Source: Coriaria nepalensis
Taxonomy: Eukaryota > Streptophyta > Magnoliopsida > Cucurbitales > Coriariaceae
NCBI GenBank assembly: GCA_027186245.1
Contig: CP114493.1
Coordinates: 5,091,501-5,155,500 of the forward strand
DNA length: 64,000 bases
Direction of reading: 5' to 3'
Shown: positions 50,099-62,500 of the stretch, one piece after another
Position numbering within the stretch: position 1 is the stretch's first letter
How the letters are laid out: each line of letters begins with the position of its first letter
The notes under the pieces: model-generated
The model's database searches: none
Told to the model about the DNA's origin: nothing
Seen by the model: only the letters and a program-made list of their open reading frames with translations
Made by a program: the position numbers and the translations under genes

Positions 50099-51343
50099 AT
50101 GGAAGAAATCGATATTCCTTCATATTATCTATGCCCCATCTCCTTAGATCTTATGAAGGACCCCGTGACACTCTCGACCGGCATAACTTATGATCGAGAA
50201 AACATCGAGAAATGGATGTATTCCGACAAAAAGCAAACCTGCCCTGTATCCAAACAACCCTTATTCGATTCGAATCTAACCCCAAACCACACTCTCCGCC
50301 GACTAATCCGATCATGGTGCACCCTTAACGCGTCCCATGGCATCCAAACAATCCCCTCACCAAAACCTCCAATCACCAAAACCCAAATCTCAAAACTCCT
50401 CAATGAGTACGGAAAATCATCCTCACTCTCTCAATTAACATGTCTCCAAACACTCCATTCCGTCGCCTCGGAGAGCGAAAGCAACAAACGCACCTTGGAA
50501 GCTTCGGGAACAGGCGAATTCTTAACATCAATCATTATAACGGGTTCGAGTTCCGATCATAGTTCTGAGCTTACAAAAGCATGTCATGAGGAGGCTTTAA
50601 GTATTCTTTACACTCTTAAAATCTCTCAAGAAGGACTAAAATCCCTAGTGATGAAAAACATTGATGGTGGTCGTCACGAGTTCATCGATTCATTGACCAA
50701 AGTCATGCAAAATGGAACCTACGAGTCTCGAGCTTATGCCACTATGTTACTAAACTCTGTGTTTGAAATATCGGATCCATTTGTTCGGTTTGTCAATCTC
50801 GGGGTTGAATTCTTTATCGAAATAGTTAGGGTTTTAAAGGATGAAATATCCAAGCAAACCTCTAGAGCTGCACTACTAATATTAATTCAACTAGGTCGAT
50901 ATGGACGAACCATGGCAGTTGAAGCGGGAACTGTAACGGTATTGATAGAGATTCTTCTGGGATGTTCCGAAAAGAGGGTGAATGAGATGGTGTTGATGGC
51001 GTTGGAGTTGTTAAGTGGTTGTGCGGAGGGGCGGGCGGAGATTCTAAGACATGGTGCGGGAATGGCAGTGATAGCAAAGAAGATCCTTAGGGTTTCTCAG
51101 GTGGGGAATGAGAGCGCGGTGAGGATTTTGTGTTCGGTTTTGAAGTGCTCGGTCGGAAAGAGTGGTGGAGTTTTGGAGGAAATGGTGGAATTGGAGGTGG
51201 TGAAGAAGTTGTGTTTGTTGCTTCAAGTGAATTGTGAGAGAAAGACTAGAGAGAAAGTTGTGGATGTCTTGAAGTTGCATGGTGGGGTATGGAGGAAATC
51301 TTCATGCTTGCCTTTCCATTTGCTTTCTTCATATCCATCTTAA
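50099..51343 (+). CDS. PUB22/23/24: U-box E3 ubiquitin ligase, PUB22/23/24 clade (intronless)
   Basis: 414-residue plant U-box protein in a single uninterrupted exon, as is usual for this clade. U-box (residues ~5-79): IPSYYLCPISLDLMKDPVTL, GITYDRENIEKWM, CPVSKQPL, LTPNHTLRRLIRSWC. These contain the hydrophobic and charged positions that replace RING zinc ligands and contact the E2. A linker with the PxPPITKTQI motif leads into an ARM-repeat-like helical region (~100-410, for example TSRAALLILIQLGRYGR and RVNEMVLMALELLSGCAEGRAEIL) that binds substrates. The length matches the family (~410-460 aa). PUB22/23/24 act in the cytosol to dampen PAMP-triggered immunity (Exo70B2 for PUB22) and drought responses. 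The assignment to one of the three is not made. The start is the first ATG after a CT-rich leader, followed by the acidic MEEIDIP typical of the clade. Confidence 0.95.
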   Translation: MEEIDIPSYYLCPISLDLMKDPVTLSTGITYDRENIEKWMYSDKKQTCPVSKQPLFDSNLTPNHTLRRLIRSWCTLNASHGIQTIPSPKPPITKTQISKLLNEYGKSSSLSQLTCLQTLHSVASESESNKRTLEASGTGEFLTSIIITGSSSDHSSELTKACHEEALSILYTLKISQEGLKSLVMKNIDGGRHEFIDSLTKVMQNGTYESRAYATMLLNSVFEISDPFVRFVNLGVEFFIEIVRVLKDEISKQTSRAALLILIQLGRYGRTMAVEAGTVTVLIEILLGCSEKRVNEMVLMALELLSGCAEGRAEILRHGAGMAVIAKKILRVSQVGNESAVRILCSVLKCSVGKSGGVLEEMVELEVVKKLCLLLQVNCERKTREKVVDVLKLHGGVWRKSSCLPFHLLSSYPS

Positions 51344-52259
51344 TTGAGAGAAAGAACTGTATTATTAGTACTTGGTCCCAACTTCCACATGATCATTAGG
51401 GTAGTTCAATGGTTTATTTTCCATGTGTGTATACAGATATGATACATACAAATGTAAATGGATTAGATGATGTCTTTTGTCTTACGTATTCTAAGTTCAT
51501 GTGATCACTAATGGAATCTTCAAACTTTCTTTTATTTTCTCTCCTCTCTAACTTATAAGTCATCCCATACCCGATAAGTCGTTCTGCGTGCTAGACTAGA
51601 ACATTATTTTGGAGAGTTGAACCATTCCTTCATCTTTTTTCCTTGTTGCCCGAAAGTAAATCCCTGTTCTTAACAACCCTTCAAAGAAAAGGACAGACGC
51701 ATGATTAATTGCCGTGTCTATAAATTAGAACATAACATCATTAGAACTCTAGTTACCCAACTAAACAAATGGATGAGCCCGAGTGGTTAAAGGTCAAGAC
51801 TTTTAAGTGGGATTTATCTCGATATCACGAGATCGATATTTTATTAGATATTTTTTTTAAATCAGTTATTAATTGTTTAAAATATAATAATATTTTTGTA
51901 AAAAATATGCAATGGCCTAACATTAGGCAAATGACTAGTCAAATATTGATATTCGGAGCGTAGCTCAACTAATCTAGATATTTCTCTTAGGGAAAAATAA
52001 ATAAAAACAAATAAATGAGGAGAAAGAAGAATTTACCCCACAGTTTATTTTCACATGAAAGTCTTGGTTTTACATAGGAGTTTTGGTATTACAAAGGATA
52101 GACGTTTGTACTCACCATAATCAATCTCTTCCCCCCCCCCCCCCCCCCCCAAAAATCATATACTTATATATCCCTAAGTATAGAAGTATTTATATATATA
52201 TATATATATAATTGTTTTGAACACAGGAATACAACAAGAAATTAACAATGAACAATGTA
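51344..52259. other. PUB 3' flank and intergenic DNA with a SINE-like piece
   Basis: A putative 3' UTR follows the stop at 51341-51343. At 51775-51845 a plus-strand GAGCCCGAGTGGTTAAAGG stretch resembles a tRNA A-box, and GATCGATAT about 50 bases on resembles a B-box. At 51955 GGAGCGTAGCTCA is another tRNA-like head. These may be decayed SINEs. A poly(C) run (about 52130-52150) and a TA microsatellite (52193-52210) precede the Dof pseudogene's 3' end. Confidence 0.4.
52130..52150. repeat. poly(C) tract
   Basis: About 19-20 consecutive C residues between T- and A-rich sequence, directly visible. Such runs are sequencing- and assembly-prone, so the length may be inexact. Confidence 0.9.
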
Positions 52260-53093
52260 TCAGGTACGAGGATCACTTGCCAAATCAAAATTAGAAGTCC
52301 AATTATCATTTATCAACAGATTTGGATCTTGAATCTCCATCTCCAGCACGTCTAGATTCGCCGTCTTTGTGCTGTCGGGATGATGCTTAATATTGCTCAT
52401 AGTTTCTTCAGAAGCACTAGAACACACTACTTTCCCTGAAAATTCTGGCAAACCAACTAGCTCTTAATCTAGTTGCTCATATTTTCCATGCTTCTTCTGA
52501 TCACTAATGGGGTACAATCCAAACATGTACATCTGATCATGAACACTACTAATTAAACAATTTTCCATAGAAAATTCACATAAACTGTATTTTTCATGAT
52601 CTTCTTCAGGTAACAAAAAACCAGTTGTCGACCCTGTTGTACTAATTATCGAGTTATGATCATAATCTAAACACAACTTATCGAAATGATGATGATGATG
52701 ATGATCTGATCGGATATTCTCATGAAACGTCGAAGTGTCAGAGTTTGGCTTCTGATTTAAGAAATTTGCATAAACTAGTGCAAGATCAATATGAGATGAT
52801 GTGTTACTAGTGGGATATAGATCAACACATGAAAGAGTACTATTTGCACGGCCATATTTAGGCGGGGCGGGAGCTAATTTGGAGGAGTTATAAGGATTGC
52901 TTTTGAGTTTAAGAGATGACGTTGACTTGCCAGATCTTCTACCTTTCTGGCAACCACCTCCTACCGGCACGTTTCGAAGGGACGTGGTTGAGTTAGGCTA
53001 TAGTTGTTGTAATAACAAAACTTTGTGTTGGAAGAACCGCATCTTGGGCAATTTGGAGATGTTTGTTGATCATTAACGTTCGGCTTGATCCAT

Positions 53094-53125
<32 letters not shown>

Positions 53126-53146
53126 CTGATGATGATCTCTTTCCAT
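52260..53146 (-). pseudogene. Dof zinc-finger transcription factor pseudogene
   Basis: The minus strand opens with MERDHHQ and a long His run, then QWIKPN and the first half of the Dof finger: [23 protein letters not shown] (first CxxC intact). Instead of the invariant YFCKTCRRYWTEGGSL segment, the DNA jumps directly (junction about 52979-52982) to a different frame encoding [18 protein letters not shown]. About 43 bp appear deleted, removing the second Cys pair and shifting frame. The C-terminal region is Ser/His-rich (52970-52467). It then meets an in-frame TAA at 52464-52466, after which the same frame stays open for 68 codons with protein-like composition to 52260. Two independent lesions argue for a pseudogene. 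Alternatives are an assembly error at the first site or a shorter true C-terminus at the second. The original would have been a nuclear AAAG-binding activator or repressor. Confidence 0.82.
53095..53130. repeat. (ATG/ATC)n trinucleotide repeat, His tract
   Basis: Consecutive GAT/ATG triplets encoding, on the minus strand, a run of about ten histidines near the N-terminus of the Dof pseudogene. A second, shorter one encodes six His at about 52688-52705. Confidence 0.9.
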
Positions 53147-56100
53147 TATGATGAATGCATTTGGATTCTTCCCCTATAAACTTCATCAACTACTATCTTT
53201 AGTTAATCCTCAATAACTAGCTAGCTCTAGGTTGAAAGGTGTAGCTAGTGGGGGCATGTATGTTAAGGGCCCGTATGAGTGCATTACAAGGAGAAGTAGA
53301 ACTAATATATGAGACCCTCGTGCACATGAAACATTCATTATTATTATTTTTATTTGCTTAAAAATGACACAGTATTAAAGAAGTCTTGTATCATCTTTTT
53401 ATTTTATTTCCCAATTAATAAAAGGTTAAAAACAACGTTCAAAATTTCCCCTAAAACAAAGTTTAATGTGAAATTCATGATAATTGGTTGAATGGTTTCA
53501 TTCTCTGACATTGAAGAAGACTCAAGATCAAGTTACGAGACATTTAAAAAAAAAATTAAATTAAAATTTCATATTTTGAAATAATTATAATTAATACCTT
53601 AAATTTGATAAATAATCTATTTTAAAGTTTTAATTATAATGAACCATATTTATATACAAAATAATCTAAGATTTTAAAATTTATTCAAAATTAGTTTTCT
53701 TTTATTTTTAATCTCAATTTTTTTTTTCACATTTTTTACTAACTTTATTTTTAAAATCAAATTTTATCTCTATATCCGCGTGCTTTTGCTAAATACCTCT
53801 AAAAGTATTCTAAAATTCTAAATTGGATCAACTTAAATTTTATTATATTTTAAAATTGATCTTGAGATGTTACGAACAAATTTTCAAATCTTACTCGACA
53901 TCAAGAAAGAGAGAGATAGAAAATTGATTTAAAGATAAAGTGAGTTATAAGTGTGAAAATAAAATTTTGATGGAAAAAAAATAATATTAATTTAGAGTAA
54001 ATGTTAAAATTTCAAAATAGAGTATTCATTATACATATAAAAAATTAACATATTCATTATAATTATCTCACAATTTGAGAGTTTTTATCATAATTTCCCC
54101 AATTATATACTATTGCCGATATTTTAGGCTATATAGTAGGACCTATGGTTGTGCAAAGGGCGAATAGCGGATATCCGCTATCTGCCCTGTTCGCTCTGCT
54201 AAGGATAGGGTGAATATCCACCTCGCCCCACCACTCGCGAATAGAGCGGATATCCGTCCTATCCGCCAATTTTATTTTTTTTTTGAGAAAGAAGTGAGTT
54301 TATATATTTATTAAAAAATTTTAATTAAAAAATAGTGCGAATATCCACTTACCTGAAAAATTTAAACAAAGTTAAACTACCTTATCTTCCTTGCTAGGAG
54401 GTGGATCGGGTGGTTAATTCAGATAGCAGATAAATTGCACAATCTTAGTAAAATTTCGATAAATTAATAATATCACTTAAATAATACTTTTCGGTCCCAA
54501 CACATAGATAATATTTTTAATTAATAATTAACTAAATTTATAAGATAATATATTATTAAAATAATTATATAGATCTCATGCAATATATAAATTAATAATT
54601 TTTTAATATATATTATGGATGATCTAATTATGAGGTATTCCTAAAATATGACTTAATTGCTAATTATTATTTTTCTTAAATTGATATCAACTTATATCTT
54701 ATATTTAACTTTTCTTAATATGACAAGAAGTTTTGATGTAGTTTCTCATATTATAACAAAAAATTATTCAGTTTTCTCATACTATAAAAATTGATTATGT
54801 TTCATCATCACTTTAAGAGCTTCTATTTGCGAAATATGGTCCATAGTAGAACTATCATATTTAATTTCAACATTTTGATCATTTTTCATGACATTCTCAA
54901 TTATTTGCTCATTGGTCAACATTTTTAAAATTGTATTATTTTCTCCATAGTAGTTCAAGAAGTCTTCGATATCCACTCTATTATGACAATTCTACTTTTT
55001 TTTAATTATATCTTGTAGTTCTTAAATAGCTCTACTATCAACAATTTATCCAAACTATTTAAACTCATATTCCGTAAACTGAATTTTATAATATTAAAAA
55101 TAACTTACAATTATATTTTCATAAAAACTTACTGTCCAGATCAAAATTATATAATTCATTATTTTTAAAATATTTATCTTTTTAAATTTTGGTCCCTTAT
55201 TTTGTAACCTTCCAAAAAAATAATATAAATTAACAATAATAATACATTTTCAAAACTTATCAAACTATATTTTTATATTTAATTTATTTTTAAATATAAT
55301 TAATAAATTAAAATATTTTAATATCTTAATAAATTATTAATTTATTTATGATTTAATATTTCGTTAAATTAAAAAAATTAAAAAAATTTGATGTACGTAT
55401 ATGATTGAAGTCGTTTTTTAAATTGACTAATCTCGAAAGAAACAAATTAACCAATTGGCATGAAGCACTTATTAAGGGTAGTTAGTAGGAGAGTGAAGAG
55501 GACAAGGTCGGATCCCGGAGCCGTAAGGGACGATATTGTGAGTGAGTCACAGGCCCGTAGGCTGATAGATGGGGTCGGTGTCTGTCACACATGCCACAAC
55601 TTCATTGGTTGAAAAGAAGGTCAGTAGGGAAGCAACGAAGCAAAAGCCTTGAAAATCTCATTTTTAATCAGCGAGCACCACCCCGCCAATTCTTCCAAGT
55701 TTTATACGTCCTCATTGCAATTGCGAATTCCCAGGTGGAAATCCGATTTAGAAAGCTAGACATGTATGTATAAATTTTATATGCCGAATAAGTATTATAT
55801 ATAAGAATAATGTTTGTAATTATATTAAAATTTGATATATTATATAACTATATATCATATAAGAAGGTCTATATTATGATGTTTAAAAACCATATATATT
55901 AAATATTAGTTTTAAGTACATTAATATTATTTAAATAATATAAAATATTTTAATTTTTAATATTTATAAATTTTAGATATTATTTTTAATTTTACATTTA
56001 TAATACGATCAAAATGACCAAAATAGACCATTATGAAAATATTAAAGATAAGAAAAAAAGATAATAAAAATAATAAAAGCTAAGAAAAAAAAAAGGATAA

Positions 56101-56521
56101 TTTAACAGAAAATAAACGTAACGTAGTTAAGTATGCGGTGGATCATGTGCTTCTTGGATCAACCAAGTCCTCGTAGAATTCACTAATCCCCATAATCATA
56201 CATTACTCTTAAACGAAATCTAGTACGTAGTTGTTGACCCACACTACAAACCCCTATAGTCTGCCATAATCAAGATTCGGATATGAATCGATTGACTTAC
56301 TATATCACGTGTACGAAGGAGAAATAGATACATGCGGATATAGTACATAATACATTATATTACAAAATTTTAGACAAAAAATTATAGGCTAAGGATTAAA
56401 GATTGTAACTAACAGGCCATTCCTACAAGAAACACCGACTGGCTGCTCTGCCCTTTTCATAAACAGGTTTGCAGTTTACAAGATCAAATCGACGGGAAAA
56501 TTGAATTCTGAGTCTTACCGG
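53147..56521. other. intergenic region, transposon debris, no gene seen
   Basis: Very AT-rich. At 54150-54265 there is a cluster of GCGGATATCCGC-type palindromes with CCGCTATC and TATCCGCC phrases, reminiscent of hAT subterminal repeats. At 55450-55760 is a GC-balanced patch with a 60-codon plus-strand frame lacking any recognisable domain. The minus frame at 54782-54976 is Asn/Asp/Met-rich and unassigned. The 3' UTR of the VIR gene occupies the last few hundred bases. Confidence 0.5.
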
Positions 56522-59500
56522 CTATAGTTGGCCCAATCTCTCCTGTTAATAAGCAAAGAGTAGCAAAATGCTTTTACTGTAGATAATTCTATAGTTAAAG
56601 ATTCAAAAATATGCAGAAATACTCTTTGTATAGTAATACCTGAAGCATCAGCATTAACTTCGGATGTTGTTCCAACAGTTGGCAGAGTTTTTCTCGGTCG
56701 CTCAATAACGACTGCAACCCAACAGAAAAAGATTGAAACCATAAGAAGCAGTAATTCTTTCAAAATGAAAAAAAGAGTTTTGATGGAAATTAATGAGGCC
56801 AGTACTTGAATAGCTTCTGGGGACTTAAAATACTCGTGCAATGACATCCCTGAATCTTGCTGGGACTGGGACCCACCATCCCCTGATTGGTTCTGAACTT
56901 GTTGTAGCGGTGCAGGAGATAACTCGACCGGTTGTTGGGATTGATAATATGGGATTGGAGAAACGTGAGGCTGTTGAAGCATCTGTAACTGATGCAACTG
57001 CATTTGGGCCGGATTTTGCAAGGACGGTCCACCTTGTTCCAGCTGTTGAATAGGCGGCCTCAAATGCTGAGGTGGCACTTGAGGACGTGGAATCTGTGGC
57101 GGCTGCAGTGGCTGCAACTGAACAAGAGAGTGCATCGACTGCATAGAGGATGGTGGGCCTGAAAGATTCTGCAAGATACTTGGTTGATTCTCACTCTGCT
57201 GCTGAGCTGGAATGTTTCCATAAAGGCCCGGCCTGTTGTAAATCATAGGTTGTGCTAGAGGCAATGGATAAGAAGGTGGGCGGGCCCCAGAAGCAGAAGT
57301 ACCACCTAGATGTGAATCAGTTTGAAGAAGTTCAGTTGTGCCAACACTTGGTTGGTTGTAACCTGAAGACTGGGCAACAGAGGTTTTGATAGACGATAGA
57401 TTATTATAAGGGCCAGATGAAAATGGAGGTGGCGTTGGAGGAAGGGGTGGAGGTAGCCGAGCAGATCCACCTGGTGAAGAGCTGCTCTTCTTAGAACTGT
57501 TGTATGCAGATAAGTAATCTGTCTGAACCTGAAAAAGGCAAAAAATTCAACAAATGTAAAAATAAGCTGTCCATTTAAAAAGCACATCCATTCAAATCCA
57601 CTTCACCAAACTCCAATATGGAAAAACCAAAAGCTTATATTCAGTTACCTGGTACATTGAAGAAAACGGTTGTTGCTGAGCATCAATCATGGGATTGATA
57701 AATGGCGAAGACTGAGCAGGAACTAAATCCAAAGTCTGAGACATCATAGGAGCAACAGTTAGAGGAGGTCGGGCTGGAGGTAAAGGTGGTTGACTTGGTA
57801 AAAACCTCTGGTCATACAGTCCTTGAGAGCCTGCAGCCAATGGCGGTACATTCCCCATATGTTGGGGACTGTTTCTATGATAGAAGTTTTGAAAGTTTGT
57901 TCTAGAAGCAGGGAACCCTGAACTCAGATTAGCTGCAGGTGAGTCAACCTGGTTATTATTCCTAACCGGAGTAGCACTCTTCAGATCATCAGATGTCTCA
58001 AAATACTTCTTATCTGAAGAAACACTAGGCTCTCGGGTTAATAAAGGCATACCAGGACGGGAAACAGACATTCTTGAAGAAAATTCACTTGGCGTATTCT
58101 CATCAACATTAGTAGATGCTAAAGGTGTCCCTCCCATGTGAGAAAACTGACTACTTTCATTAGCATCACTTTCTGTCTCTTCCACAATAGAGTGGGGAGA
58201 GCTGTGCTCAACCATTACAGGACCCAGCTGCTGAAGAAGATTATCATCAAGCTGAGGAAATGGTAACCTGTCATCAGTTTCAGACTCCTCACCATCAAAT
58301 ACGATATCGATTCCTTGAAGATCGTCATCAAGGTTGGTTTTCAATTGCTTAGGTTTGTCGAACTTCTCGGTCTCCATGTCGCGCGGATGGGCCCCACTAC
58401 CCTTACTTTGAGAGGATGCAGCAGCCTCTCCAACTATGGGAGTTGCCATGGGATTCTGGCGTTCTCTATGTCGGGCCATAAACTCGTCAACATGAATAGA
58501 TGGAGGTCGCCCACTTGACGAGCCTACTCTTTGAATGGCTATTACATTAGAGTTAGTGACCACATCCACACTTCTTTCTCTTGCCACGTAGTCATCCACA
58601 TGCATGGAAGGAGGTCGGCTTGTATTGGGTTTGCGTTGCCGGAAGGTGTCCCGGCGTGTGGGACCCACAGAAGGGGGAGCAGACGAGACAGTGCCCCGTG
58701 AGAATGTGTTTTGGGAGGTGATTTCAGGTGGGGGGTTTTCTCCTCTACCACGCCTAATTGGGCCTCCTTCAACAGATGCCATTTTCCGTTTTGTGGGAAG
58801 AGAGCCAAGTCTATCGGGTAATGATTCAGGACATTCCCACTGAAAATTTTCACCGAGTCCTCCAAGGGAAAGATAATCCTCAACCTTTTCAGCACTTCGA
58901 CATACCATCTGATGTATTGCGGAATAAGCTCGAATTTCAATTGATGAGGAATGAAAGTCCTCAACAAGAGATATATTATCCACCTTGACTGAACCAGTAG
59001 GATTTTCTAAAAGCAATAATAATGACTTGGCGAACCCCAGGACCTGTATATTCATGATAAGGGTCAGGTACTGTGATAAATTCAGGGAGAACAGAGATGT
59101 TAGGACAAACATACCTGAGTCAAAGCGATTGGCATATTAGAGTTGGATAAATGTTCATCAGTGGCCGTTTTCGAATTCAATAGATCAATCATTTCGTGTA
59201 TGTAGCTAATATTTTCTTCTGGATAACTATTTGTCCCACCCACATTATTAGGGAGACCAAAAAGGAACTTCACTTCCTCAATGCTGTTGAAGATGAACAA
59301 GCCAACATGAAAACTTTAGTATTAAATAAACAAATTTTAGCATCTCCAAGTTCAAAACTAAAACTCACCCTGTTCCATTCATGCAGAATCGCAAAGAACC
59401 TGAAGATAATGCACTGATTGCTTCAAGAACATGATCTGGCAGATGATCTGTTGGATCAACCAAGCTCAGCAACTTCTTCCAGCAATATAGCAAGGGAGGA

Positions 59501-62500
59501 TGAATCCCCAAACACAGCCTATTCAAAGATTCATAGTTTCCATCCCTTCTATCTTCTCCAAATGACTCAGGTTGTTCTTTAATGCTAGAAATATCAGACA
59601 CAACAGCTGCCAAGGCACTTCTACCTTCATCACAAGAACCCAAGTCTCTGAAAGCTGTTAGACAAGAGGCTAGTTCTTTTCCATGGGGAAGGACCTGAAA
59701 AACAATTCCATTACAGTTGATTTAAGCATGCAAGAAATAGCTGAATCATTTCCTTGTTCAATTTCAAATACACCAAATGTAGCTTTCTGCATAAATTTCA
59801 CCTGCAAGCTACTGAGCAAGGATTAATAGACATCAGTAGCGGTAAAGGAACAGAAACTTACCTGACAAAACTGAAGGATACAAGGTAATATCAATGAACA
59901 ATCTTCAGTGCTCAAGCATCCAACAGAGTGCCTAATCACAAGAGCAATCATCAAAAAGCACATCACTATGGTATCTAACATAGGAATGACAGATAACATA
60001 AGTGTACAAATAATTCACTCACGAATCTTGTTTTTCCCGGTGCTTTTGATATGGTCTAGAACTACTGAGTGATGAGAAGCACTTGAATACAGGAAGGCAC
60101 CATTTAGCAGAATTTCTTTCGTCTTCAGCCTGCTTTCCACCTGATTCTATGTCTTCAAAACATTTATCCAAGACTTCTATAAGCAGCTTACTTACACCCT
60201 CCTTTAATACTAGTGCCTGACCAACAAAAAAAAAGTCATTGTGGCTGATCCTTTCATCCAGGGGTGGAGAGAACAGAAGTGCAAAAAAATGGAAGGAAAC
60301 CAAAAGTACCTTGGCTTGTGGATGCTCCAGTAAACTGGCAAGAAAATCTAAATATCCATAAATCTGCATGAAGAGGAATATGTATAAACGAGGACATCAA
60401 ACAAGATAAATCATGAAAATGTAATACTTAGAGAAGTTATTTACTTTGTAATCATCTGTGTCTGCAAGAAGAGAAGTGTCAGAAACACGAGCACTGATCC
60501 AAGTCATAATAGGCCGGAGAAGAATAGATGCACTTTGAGGCCTTTTGCAAGCAATACGAATTATTAAAACACGAAGCATATCTTGAATCACCACCAATGT
60601 CTGTTTCAGCATTCAAGCATCGGTATGACAATAAGAGATCTTTGACAAAAAATATAAGAACAATAAATTTCAGGGTTATCATGCTGAGTCAGTTTACTTA
60701 CAGAAATGGCATAGTGTTGGATAACATGGGAAATTTTGTCAAGATTTGGTGACAATTGGTTTAGCAGCTTCTCATGGTGTGCAGGCTCCAGATACCAATT
60801 GACCTGTCTCTCCTTCTGTGTCCCTAACAATGTCCCAACAGCAAGTTTCTTAAGGGGACTCAACAAAGGCAACCCACTTTTCCAAAGCAGAAGATCTTCT
60901 TCAGGAAATAAGTCATTCTAGAAATCAAAAGGGGAGAGAAGGAAACAAAAAAGGAATGTTGTTAGGCCATGGGAGATTGCAAACAAGCGGTGTCCTTCAA
61001 TATTGCCTTGAAAAAAAATTTCCTTTTTTCGAGTGACGAGAAATCAAATACTTGCTCACCAAAAGACATAGCAAACTGCATGTTTCTTTTGAACCTAATG
61101 CCAGTAAGGAAGTAGGTTGGACACTAGAAAGAAGTGAACTAAAAAGGCCAGGAGTCCAACCAAAAACTGGCCAACAAGCAAGTGCTGAAGCGACAAGATG
61201 GCAAATAGCACCGAAACCAAATGCAGAATCAGGATAAGGAGAGGATAAGTCGGATGCACATGCAGCTAGCTTTGGACTGCAATACCAACAGTTATTTCGA
61301 TCATAAATAAACAACAACTAGAACTGTCATATACAAAAATGGAAAAGAATTCCTAGTCACCTTACTTCCCTGTGCAATCTTAGAAGGGCATTCATCAGTT
61401 TTGTGTTCCTATGCTGCTCCTTAGCTTCCTGCAAGTGTAAGAAAGAGACAACTAAAATTCTACTACAGGATAGCAGGACCAGCAGGAACAGTGTCTCTTT
61501 AACAACTTCTTCGAAGATAATCTTCTTAAACAGGTGAGGGACCGTGAGTAACATTACTTACAACATTATCAAACAAATGATAAACTAACTTAACATGCAG
61601 AAAATATTATGAGGAACTAAATTATAACACCAAATTATATGACATGCAGCAAACCTGCAATGACCGTAAAAGGGTGACCAGCAACACTAGACAAGGAACC
61701 AAAAGATCAACCAGACTCCTCTCTCGGTTACGCTCCAAAAGTAAATCTGACGTAGAATTGCATTCTGCACTCTCATCAACTAGATAATCTGTTTAAGGCA
61801 AAACAAAAACTTGTCAAAAACTGAATATGGACTGCTATAAAATAAAGGTTGTCTGGGTTACAAGTGAAAGATTATGAAGTCTTGAAAAAACGGACATACT
61901 ATAGAGCTTTGCGATGGGTAAACTTGGGAAAAATTCTTGCATGAATATGACTCAGGGCCTCATGCACTATTCCCATAATCAGACAAATAAAATAGTGTCA
62001 ATTGGCAGAGTAAGGTATGCGTGGCACAATTTCATTTGCCAGACTATAGGAATACTGCATTACTCATAATCGTGCAAGAATTTCTCTTATATATGGGATT
62101 ATAGGCTCAACGAGCCAAGTTTGATCTTTATATGGAAACAGACATTAACATGCATTTTTATCCAAAATAAGGGAAAGGGAATCTTCAAAATTCTCTTTCG
62201 TCTAAAAATACATTAATCACAAATATGCCACGTAGAACAACTCACCATAACTGTTTGAGGATCTTTCAAGCATGAACCTAGAGTTGACCAAAACAGTGTA
62301 GATAACTGCTACTGCACCTTCATCGTACAGATTAGAGGCAATAGTCTAAAGCAATAAAACAATGAGACAAGTCAAAAAAGAGTGTTACATATACAGGTTA
62401 ATGAGGGAGAGGGAGAGAGTTAATGACATACTTTGTTCTCAGAAATGTATGCCAAAATCCGAAATGCTGTGGTCAGCTGCGCTATGGAAGAGTCACGGAG

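Noticed and set aside
55591..55773. 60-codon plus-strand ORF in the GC-balanced patch upstream of the VIR 3' end
   Set aside because: No domain, no splice partners and no similarity recognised.
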